A DNA stretch of 11,475 bases from positions 1 through 11,475 of the forward strand of contig JAOTYV010000143.1 of the NCBI GenBank assembly GCA_029861675.1. The letters run 5' to 3'. The stretch is from Alphaproteobacteria bacterium. Lineage in GTDB: Bacteria; Pseudomonadota; Alphaproteobacteria; UBA8366. Shown here piece by piece: positions 6,662 to 11,475 of the stretch. Position 1 is the stretch's first letter. Each line of letters begins with the position of its first letter. The notes beneath the pieces are model-generated. The model searched no databases. It had not been told where the DNA came from and was given only the letters and a program-made list of their open reading frames with translations. The translations under genes and the position numbers were made by a program.

Positions 6662-7264
6662 TCAGCCCTGAAAAGCGAAGATCAGCCCCGCGACGATGAC
6701 GATCACGAGGACGACCCAGAGCGCCGGCGGCAGGCCCTTTGATGCATCCGTTTCGTCGGGCGCACTCGCGGTGGAGTCCGCAGGCGGCGGGGATTGCACC
6801 GCATCCGATTCCGGCGCCGCTTCGGCACTGCCGACGACTTCGACGAACTTGCCGAAGAATTCATTGGCCATTTTTTTCGATGTGGAGTCGATCAGCCGGC
6901 TGCCGATCTGCGCCAGCTTGCCGCCGACGGTCGCATTGACCGTGTATTTCAACAGTGTGCCGTCGCCGTCGTCCTCGAGCGTCACCTGCGCGCCGCCCTT
7001 CGCGAAGCCCGCCGCGCCGCCGGTACCTTCGCCGGAAATCGTATAGCCGTTCGGCGGATCGATATCCGACAGCGTGACGGCGCCGCTGAACTTTGCCTTC
7101 ACCGGTCCGACTTTCGCGGTGACTTTCGCCGAGAATGACGTATCGGAGGTTTTCTCGATCTCGTCGCAGCCGGGGATGGATTGCCGGAGTACCTCAACGT
7201 CGTTCAACGCCTGCCAAACCGTTTCCCTCGGGGCGGGCACCCGGTATTCGCCTGTCATATCCAT
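6662..7264 (-). CDS. CoxG-like SRPBCC protein with C-terminal membrane anchor
   Basis: The product has 200 residues. The ATG at 7264 has AAGGAG 8 bases upstream, which fixes the start although the frame is open much further upstream, antisense to the neighbouring gene. Residues 1-147 are a START/Bet v1-like (SRPBCC) domain of the CoxG family, with MTGEYRVPAPRETVWQALND, LRQSIPGCDEIE and AKVTAKVGPVKAKFSG, and a glycine-rich GEGTGGAAGFAKG. A low-complexity P/S/D/A linker follows (150-177), then one membrane helix (179-198). Relatives in CO dehydrogenase clusters help anchor or mature the enzyme at the membrane, but no CO dehydrogenase genes are visible here, so the partner is unknown. A diverged and decayed copy lies 1.6 kb away at 4870-5051 in the same orientation. 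Confidence 0.88.
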   Translation of the reverse strand: MDMTGEYRVPAPRETVWQALNDVEVLRQSIPGCDEIEKTSDTSFSAKVTAKVGPVKAKFSGAVTLSDIDPPNGYTISGEGTGGAAGFAKGGAQVTLEDDGDGTLLKYTVNATVGGKLAQIGSRLIDSTSKKMANEFFGKFVEVVGSAEAAPESDAVQSPPPADSTASAPDETDASKGLPPALWVVLVIVIVAGLIFAFQG

Positions 7265-7303
7265 GGCGTTGGCTCCTTGCTGGTGGGTCGGCTGGTTCTT
7301 GCG

Positions 7304-7323
7304 CGGGTTCCGGTGGGAACCCG
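7304..7323. repeat. Perfect 8-base-arm inverted repeat (hairpin) in divergent intergenic region
   Basis: CGGGTTCC and GGAACCCG flank a GGTG loop. It lies 40 bases upstream of the CoxG-like start and 133 bases before the Panacea-like gene. No T-tract follows on either strand, so it is not a standard terminator. It could be an operator or a leader structure; only the symmetry is observed. Confidence 0.4.
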
Positions 7324-7402
7324 GTGGCCGAAGGTACTGGCGTGATCGCAGGCATGCAATTGCCGATATGTCCGGATCGCGGTTTTGGCGTGTATGAAGG
7401 CG

Positions 7403-7431
7403 CTGCGACCGTGTTTCGGATCGGCTATAGT
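7403..7431 (+). promoter_or_regulatory. Weak candidate promoter of the Panacea-like gene
   Basis: TATAGT (7426-7431) matches the -10 consensus at five of six positions and lies 25 bases before the ATG at 7457. The hexamer 17 bases upstream, CTGCGA, is a poor -35. Only the -10 box gives real support. Confidence 0.3.
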
Positions 7432-7456
7432 GATCGCGGCCGAAGAGGAATATCGC

Positions 7457-7972
7457 ATGGCATCTTGCGCAACCGATTCCACAATCGACGTCGCGATCTG
7501 GCTGCTTGATCGCGCCAGCGCCGAGGACAGTTACCTGCAGCCGCAGAAACTGCAGCGGCTGCTCTATCTGGCGCAAGGCTACTATGCGCGCGAATATTAC
7601 GGCCGGAAGCTGATGCCGGCGACTTTCATCGTGCACGATATGGGGCCGGTCGAGCCGACCGTCTTCCGGTTGTTCGAGGCAGGACGGCCGCAAATCGGTT
7701 TCGTCGCCCCGCCGGCGGAAGTGAAGACGTTTCTGGAAATCGTTTGGCGCCGCTTCGGCGGCCATACGGTTGACCGGTTGAACGCCTTGATCGGCGGCCA
7801 GGCGCTCTATCGGGAAACCTCGAGCCGTGGTCAGGGAGAGGAAATCCCGTTCGACGAAATGGCCGCCGCGTTCGCGAGTAAGGACGATGCCGCCGAAACC
7901 GTTCGCACCCCCGACGGACGCGCCGTAAAGAAGTGGATGCCGAGCCGGTCGGTTCGCCGCAACGCTCCGTAA
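7457..7972 (+). CDS. Panacea/SocA-like (DUF4065) protein, orphan antitoxin-type
   Basis: The product has 171 residues. The ATG at 7457 has AGAGGA 7 bases upstream; the frame is open upstream but has no better start. The family signature is clear in LQPQKLQRLLYLAQGYY (27-43), the aromatic and basic stretch that follows, and MGPVEPTVFRLFE (62-74). This is the conserved core of the Panacea domain found in SocA and many antitoxins that neutralise unrelated toxins. The C-terminal part (RFGGHTVDRLNALI at 99-112, then a charged tail ending KKWMPSRSVRRNAP) is less typical. No toxin-sized gene adjoins it: upstream is the divergent CoxG-like gene and downstream is the Mrp operon. It is therefore either a solitary regulator or adaptor (SocA works as a proteolytic adaptor) or an orphan antitoxin. 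The family call is firm; the role is not. Confidence 0.82.
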   Translation: MASCATDSTIDVAIWLLDRASAEDSYLQPQKLQRLLYLAQGYYAREYYGRKLMPATFIVHDMGPVEPTVFRLFEAGRPQIGFVAPPAEVKTFLEIVWRRFGGHTVDRLNALIGGQALYRETSSRGQGEEIPFDEMAAAFASKDDAAETVRTPDGRAVKKWMPSRSVRRNAP

Positions 7973-8058
7973 GGGGTGATCAATCCAGCGCTTCATGCCG
8001 GCGCGCGATCCGGTCCGGCTTGACGACCAACCTCAGTTCTCATATTCGGTATTGAATC

Positions 8059-8087
8059 TTGGCGACGGCAATCCTGTTCGCCATACT
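8059..8087 (+). promoter_or_regulatory. Candidate promoter of the Mrp antiporter operon
   Basis: TTGGCG (8059-8064) and CATACT (8082-8087) are 17 bases apart, each matching four of six sigma-70 consensus positions. Transcription would start near 8094, just before the 22-base palindrome and about 55 bases before the mrpE start. The support is modest. Confidence 0.35.
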
Positions 8088-8103
8088 GTGACAAAAGACG
8101 CGC

Positions 8104-8125
8104 CCGCGCCGGTATACCGGCGCGG
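8104..8125. repeat. 22-base perfect palindrome upstream of the Mrp operon
   Basis: Arms CCGCGCCGG and CCGGCGCGG surround a central TATA, so the whole 22 bases are self-complementary. It ends 23 bases before the mrpE GTG start and lies just downstream of the candidate promoter. In RNA it could form a 9-base-pair GC stem with a four-base loop close to the ribosome binding site. In DNA it could bind a dimeric regulator. No T-run follows, so it is not an intrinsic terminator. Confidence 0.6.
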
Positions 8126-8148
8126 CAACAATATTGGGGGCGAAGACA

Positions 8149-8706
8149 GTGGCGGACGATGCCGCGCAACCGGCGGGTGGGGGGAACGGTTCCGGGAAAC
8201 GGAAGCGCGCGTTCGCATCGGTGGACAGTGTCGGCCACGCTATATCCCTTGGCGTGACGTTGTTTATCGTCTGGCTCCTGTTGTCCGGATTTTTCCAGGC
8301 CCTTTTGATTACGCTCGGCGTCGTATCGTGCCTTGTCATCGTCTACATCGCGCTGCGCATGGACGTGGTCGATCACGAAGCGCATCCCATCCATCTGACG
8401 ATGCGGATCATCGGGTACTGGGCGTGGCTTCTCAAGGAAATCTGGCTCTCCGGTATCGACGTCACCAAACGCGTCCTGCTGCCGGGCTCGCCGATCAGCC
8501 CGACCCTGGTGCAAATCAAAACCACCCAAACGTCGGAGCTGGGCCAGGTCGTGTATGCCAACTCCATCACGCTGACGCCGGGCACGTTCACGATCCGGGT
8601 TTTTGACGACCAAATCCTCGTTCATGCGCTGTCCCAGGATGGGGCGGACGGGCTCGCGGAAGGCGAAATGGACCGTCGCGTCACGGCGGTGGAAGGGCAG
8701 CCATGA
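8149..8706 (+). CDS. mrpE: Mrp-type Na+/H+ antiporter subunit E
   Basis: This is the MnhE/MrpE subunit (MbhA in Mbh complexes), a small membrane subunit of the multi-protein cation/proton antiporter. I place the start at the GTG at 8149, with a G-rich site about 8 bases upstream, giving 185 residues; a TTG at 8134 has no such site. After a hydrophilic basic N-terminus, two membrane segments lie at about 30-47 and 50-68. The C-terminal cytoplasmic domain follows, with the family motif YANSITLTPGT (136-146) and FDDQILVHAL. It is the first gene of a run in which neighbours overlap by 1-4 bases, and its TGA overlaps the mrpF ATG. Confidence 0.9.
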   Translation: MADDAAQPAGGGNGSGKRKRAFASVDSVGHAISLGVTLFIVWLLLSGFFQALLITLGVVSCLVIVYIALRMDVVDHEAHPIHLTMRIIGYWAWLLKEIWLSGIDVTKRVLLPGSPISPTLVQIKTTQTSELGQVVYANSITLTPGTFTIRVFDDQILVHALSQDGADGLAEGEMDRRVTAVEGQP

Positions 8707-8996
8707 TCTTCGTGGTGGGAACGATCGCCGTGCTGGTAGCGTCGGGACTGGCGTTGGTACGGGCGTTTCTCGGGCCGACCGTCTACGACCGGGTGCTGGC
8801 GGTGAACGTCTTCGGAACCAAGACCGTGTTGATGATCGCGGTGCTGGGCTTCCTCGCGGGCCGCCCGGAGTTTCTCGACATCGCGCTGTTATACGCCTTG
8901 ATCAACTTCATCGGCACCATCGCGGTGCTGAAATTCGTCCGATATGCCGATCTTGGCACGGCGACGTCACACGCGGCCGACGGGGAGCCGGAGTGA
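8703..8996 (+). CDS. mrpF: Mrp-type Na+/H+ antiporter subunit F
   Basis: A 97-residue MrpF/MnhF subunit (MbhB equivalent) with three membrane segments, at about 2-22, 36-52 and 58-78. Family hallmarks are RAFLGPTVYDRVLAVN (20-35), with the conserved GP-x-x-DR, and IALLYALINFIGTIAVLKF (60-78). The ATG at 8703 overlaps the mrpE stop as ATGA, implying coupled translation. MrpF belongs to the small-subunit part of the antiporter that binds MrpA, E and G. Confidence 0.93.
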   Translation: MIFVVGTIAVLVASGLALVRAFLGPTVYDRVLAVNVFGTKTVLMIAVLGFLAGRPEFLDIALLYALINFIGTIAVLKFVRYADLGTATSHAADGEPE

Positions 8997-9328
8997 TGGA
9001 ACTGGCGCGCGACATTGCGGCATGGGTGCTTATTCTCGCGGGAAGCTTCTTCCTTATCGTCGGCGCGCTCGGCTTGGTGCGGCTTCCCGACGTCTACGCG
9101 CGGGTGCACAGCGCCGGTCTGGTCGACACGCTGGGCGTCGGATTTTTCATTTTCGGACTGACGCTGTATGGCGGATTTACCCTGGTGACGGTGAAACTGC
9201 TGTTGATCCTGGCGTTCATCTTTTTTACCAGCCCGACAGCGACCAACGCGTTGGCGAACGCCATCCATGCGAAAGGCATCGAACCGTGGTCCCGTAAGAA
9301 GGAGGACGAGTCATCGAAGCCGTCGTAA
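8996..9328 (+). CDS. mrpG: Mrp-type Na+/H+ antiporter subunit G
   Basis: A 110-residue MrpG/MnhG subunit (MbhC equivalent). The family signature LGLVRLPDVYARVHSAG (25-41) is present, with three membrane segments at about 8-28, 42-61 and 63-79. The tail is hydrophilic. The ATG at 8996 shares one base with the mrpF TGA and follows GGGGAG by 8 bases; a GTG one codon upstream is also possible. The gene's 3' end contains the strong AAGGAGG that serves the next gene. Confidence 0.93.
   Translation: MELARDIAAWVLILAGSFFLIVGALGLVRLPDVYARVHSAGLVDTLGVGFFIFGLTLYGGFTLVTVKLLLILAFIFFTSPTATNALANAIHAKGIEPWSRKKEDESSKPS
9299..9315 (+). promoter_or_regulatory. Strong ribosome binding site followed by ATC instead of a normal start
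   Basis: AAGGAGG (9299-9305), a near-perfect anti-16S match, is followed 7 bases later by ATC (9313-9315), in frame with the MbhD/E-like gene. In that frame, between the TAA at 9295-9297 and the GTG at 9331, there is no ATG, GTG or TTG. Initiation at ATC, a point change from ATG, or a base error would each explain the pattern. Distant initiation at 9331, 25 bases after the site, is the conventional alternative. Confidence 0.5.
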
Positions 9329-9330
9329 AC

Positions 9331-9861
9331 GTGGTGCTGCTGTTTTTCATGGCGGCCACGATTCTTGTAATCGTTCGCCTGCGTAACCTGTTCGCGGTTG
9401 TCATGATGGGCGGCATCTACAGTCTGATGGCCGCGACTATCTTTGTCGTGCTCGACGCGGTCGACGTGGCGTTCACCGAGGCCGCGGTGGGGGCGGGCAT
9501 CTCGACGGTCCTGATGCTGGGCGCGCTCGCACTGACGAAGACGGAAGAGAAGGAAGGCGGCCGGCCGCAGGTCCTGCCGTTGTTGGTCGTCGCCGTAACC
9601 GGGGCGGCCTTGATCTACGGCACGCTCGACATGCCGCATTACGGCGACCCGAAGGCGCCGATCCACCAGCATGTGGCGCCGACCTATCTAAAGGATTCGA
9701 TCACCAAGACGACCGTGCCGAACGTGGTGACCGCGGTGCTCGCCAGCTATCGCGGTTATGACACGCTGGGCGAGGTGACGGTGATCTTCACCGCCGGCGT
9801 CGGCGTGATGGCGCTGCTCGGCGCGGGCCGGCGGCGGCGGCGGAAGGATGGCGGCACATGA
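9331..9861 (+). CDS. MbhD+MbhE-like (MrpA C-terminal) antiporter subunit, DUF4040
   Basis: From the first ordinary start (GTG at 9331) the product has 176 residues. Translation may really begin at ATC 9313, adding six residues (MEAVVN), which would complete the first membrane helix. Residues 1-70 are the MbhD/DUF4040 domain, with LRNLFAVVMMGGIYSL and DVAFTEAAVGAGISTVL (45-61). Residues 80-165 are the MbhE-like domain, with NVVTAVLASYRGYDTLGE (131-148), the segment that ends classical MrpA. The C-terminus is a run of arginines (167-171). In standard Mrp operons both domains are fused to the large ND5-like MrpA; here they form a separate fused protein, as in Mbh-type modules. They help form the ion path between the antiporter-like subunits. 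The stop overlaps mrpB as ATGA. Confidence 0.88.
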   Translation: MVLLFFMAATILVIVRLRNLFAVVMMGGIYSLMAATIFVVLDAVDVAFTEAAVGAGISTVLMLGALALTKTEEKEGGRPQVLPLLVVAVTGAALIYGTLDMPHYGDPKAPIHQHVAPTYLKDSITKTTVPNVVTAVLASYRGYDTLGEVTVIFTAGVGVMALLGAGRRRRRKDGGT

Positions 9862-10295
9862 GCCATCATTTCGTCATCCGCATCGTTGCGAAGCTTCTGA
9901 TCCCGTTCATCCTGCTGTTCGGGCTGTACGTGCAGTTTCATGGCGATTTCGGCCCGGGCGGCGGCTTCCAGGCCGGCGTGATTTTCGCATCGGCCTTTGT
10001 GCTCTACGCCCTGATTTACGGCGTCGACAAGGCGCGGCAGGTGTTGCCCGACGGGGTGCTGCGGGTCGGCATCGCCCTTGGCGTTTTGATATTCGGCGGC
10101 ACGGGCGTCGCCAGCATGCTGCTGGGGGCCAACTATCTCGATTATTCGCCGCTCGCGCACGATCCGGCGCATGGCCAGCATCTTGGGATATTCATCGTCG
10201 AACTCGGTGTCGGCGTCACCGTCGCCTCCGTCATGGCGACCCTGTTTTTCCTGTTTGCGGGCCGGGGCGATCTAGACCCCGGCGAGCGGGAATAG
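9858..10295 (+). CDS. mrpB: Mrp-type Na+/H+ antiporter subunit B
   Basis: A 145-residue MrpB/MnhB subunit (MbhF equivalent). The diagnostic HGDFGPGGGFQAGVI (28-42) is present, with four membrane segments at about 9-27, 37-54, 69-89 and 107-132. The ATG at 9858 overlaps the preceding stop by four bases. Because the MrpA C-terminal domains precede it as a separate protein, this gene holds only the MnhB domain, as in MbhF. A 22-base gap separates it from mrpC, the largest gap in the operon. Confidence 0.93.
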   Translation: MSHHFVIRIVAKLLIPFILLFGLYVQFHGDFGPGGGFQAGVIFASAFVLYALIYGVDKARQVLPDGVLRVGIALGVLIFGGTGVASMLLGANYLDYSPLAHDPAHGQHLGIFIVELGVGVTVASVMATLFFLFAGRGDLDPGERE

Positions 10296-10317
10296 GGCGG
10301 GCGGCGAGGCGCATACG

Positions 10318-10671
10318 ATGGATGGACCCGGTCTCTATAATTACTGGATCGTCATGTTCTTGATGCTCGCGGGGCTGTACATCGTCGTCGCCCGCGGCAA
10401 TCTGATCAAGAAGCTGGTCGGCTTGAACGTGTTCCAGGCGTCGGTCTTCCTGCTGTACATCACCATGGGCAAGGTCGAGGGGGGCACGGCGCCAATCCTG
10501 GCCGACGGCTTCACGGTCTATTCCAATCCGCTACCGCATGTGCTGATCCTGACCGCAATTGTGGTCGGCGTTGCGACGACCGCGCTCGGGCTGGCTCTGG
10601 TGGTTCGGATCAACGAAGCCTACGGGTCGATCGAGGAAGAGGAACTCGAAGAACAGGAAGAGTCGTCGTGA
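10318..10671 (+). CDS. mrpC: Mrp-type Na+/H+ antiporter subunit C (NuoK-like)
   Basis: A 117-residue MrpC/MnhC subunit (MbhG equivalent), homologous to NuoK of complex I. It has three membrane segments, at about 9-25, 34-50 and 73-97. Family motifs are GLNVFQASVFLL (35-46) and NPLPHVLILTAIVVG (70-84). The tail is strongly acidic (a run of E between 106 and 115), an unusual feature. The ATG at 10318 has only a weak GCGAGG site. The stop overlaps the mrpD start as GTGA. Confidence 0.93.
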   Translation: MDGPGLYNYWIVMFLMLAGLYIVVARGNLIKKLVGLNVFQASVFLLYITMGKVEGGTAPILADGFTVYSNPLPHVLILTAIVVGVATTALGLALVVRINEAYGSIEEEELEEQEESS

Positions 10672-11475
10672 TCCTCGCCAATTTGGCCGCCTTGCAGATC
10701 GTTTTGCCGCTGTTGGCCGCGCCGTTATGCGTGCTCTTTCGACGCGAGGCGGTGAGTTACGCCATCGCGCTGGCCGCCTCGTGGCTTTCGCTGGCAGTGT
10801 CGATCGCGCTGCTGCAAAGCGTGCTGTCGAGCGGCCCGATCGCCTATCATTTCGGCGGATGGGCGCCGCCCTGGGGCATCGAGTACCGGGTCGACGAGGT
10901 GAACGCCTTCGTCTTGTTGATTGTGACAGCGATCGGCGCGGTGGTGATCAGTTACGCGGCGCCGAGTGTTGCCAAGGAAATCTCGCAACCGCGCCGCTAT
11001 CTCTTTTACACCAGCTACCTGCTTTGCCTGACCGGTCTGCTCGGCGTGACCATCACCGGCGACGCCTTCAATATTTTCGTCTTTCTCGAAATCTCGTCGC
11101 TGTCCTCCTACATCCTGATCAGCCTGGGCCAGGATCGCCGCGCGCTGACGGCGGCGTATCGCTATCTGATCTTCGGCACCATCGGCGCGACGTTTTATCT
11201 GATCGGCGTCGGGCTCCTGTATCAGGTCACGGGAACGCTCAACATCGCCGATCTGGCGCAGCGGATCGATCCGTTGATCGGCAACCGGACGGTTCGGGTG
11301 GCATTCGTCTTCGTGGTCGTCGGTATCGCCATGAAGGCGGCGCTGTTCCCGCTGCACATCTGGTTGCCGAACGCCTATGCCTACGCGCCATCGGTGGTCA
11401 CCGCATTCCTTGCCGCGACCGCGACCAAGGTTTCGATCTATGTTCTGCTGAGGATCTTCCTCACGGTATTCGGAC
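10668..11475 (+). CDS. mrpD: Mrp-type Na+/H+ antiporter subunit D (NuoN-like), 3' end outside window
   Basis: The GTG at 10668 overlaps the mrpC stop by four bases, with GGAAG about 8 bases upstream. The frame is open to the right edge, so 269 residues are visible. This is the proton-translocating antiporter-like subunit related to NuoL/M/N. Visible are the helix with the conserved glutamate FVFLEISSLSSY (Glu141), the lysine in GIAMKAALFPLHIWLPNAY (Lys223), the antiporter motif AYAPSVVTAFLAATATKVSIY with Lys254, and many membrane helices. In studied MrpD proteins the Glu and Lys at the equivalent places are needed for activity. The family normally has about 490 residues, so roughly half is missing. 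Further ND5-like or other genes probably follow, because no large MrpA subunit appears in the window. Confidence 0.93.
   Translation, partial: MILANLAALQIVLPLLAAPLCVLFRREAVSYAIALAASWLSLAVSIALLQSVLSSGPIAYHFGGWAPPWGIEYRVDEVNAFVLLIVTAIGAVVISYAAPSVAKEISQPRRYLFYTSYLLCLTGLLGVTITGDAFNIFVFLEISSLSSYILISLGQDRRALTAAYRYLIFGTIGATFYLIGVGLLYQVTGTLNIADLAQRIDPLIGNRTVRVAFVFVVVGIAMKAALFPLHIWLPNAYAYAPSVVTAFLAATATKVSIYVLLRIFLTVFG

Noticed and set aside
7265..7996. Long N-terminal extension of the CoxG-like frame
   Set aside because: It runs antisense through the Panacea-like gene. The ATG at 7264 has an ideal AAGGAG and starts exactly at the SRPBCC domain.
7995..8606. 203-codon plus-strand frame overlapping mrpE
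   Set aside because: Out-of-frame shadow of mrpE, with an arginine- and proline-rich product. The mrpE frame has clear membrane segments and family motifs.
10725..11357. 210-codon minus-strand open frame
   Set aside because: Antisense to mrpD, whose conserved Glu and Lys helices show which strand is coding.

Overview
The window is GC-rich, densely packed proteobacterial DNA. The protein families and their mix (a CoxG-like SRPBCC protein, an ArsR-rhodanese fusion, a Panacea/SocA-type protein and an Mrp antiporter operon) suggest an alphaproteobacterium. That placement is an inference from gene content, because no rRNA or other phylogenetic marker is present.

Left part (1-4893). On the minus strand, a membrane protein with coiled coils on both sides of four membrane segments overlaps by 71 bases a secreted protein that resembles a von Willebrand A domain and runs off the left edge. 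I do not recognise this pair. Upstream of it, also on the minus strand, an ArsR-type regulator fused to a rhodanese domain is translationally coupled (ATGA) to a cysteine desulfurase. A sterol desaturase/fatty acid hydroxylase family membrane enzyme is divergent from them. A perfect 7-base-arm inverted repeat lies next to a TATAAT box between the two transcription units and is the likely operator. The logic suggests a small sulfur- or redox-responsive regulon.

Middle part (4870-7972). A decayed, frameshifted relic of a CoxG-like gene lies beside a ferric-reductase-type flavocytochrome gene. That gene is followed by a 27-codon membrane peptide gene and then by the intact CoxG-like gene on the minus strand. 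The relic and the intact copy bracket the reductase in the same orientation, as expected after a local duplication. A Panacea/SocA-like (DUF4065) gene lies divergent from the intact CoxG-like gene, with no visible toxin partner.

Right part (8059-11475). A tightly overlapping operon encodes Mrp-type cation/proton antiporter subunits in the order E, F, G, (MbhD+MbhE-like), B, C, D. The D gene is cut by the right edge. This order matches the membrane module of Mbh-type complexes rather than the classical mrpABCDEFG order, and the C-terminal part of MrpA is encoded as a separate protein. That protein has a strong ribosome binding site but no ordinary start codon at the expected distance; an ATC occupies the position. 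A 22-base perfect palindrome precedes the operon.
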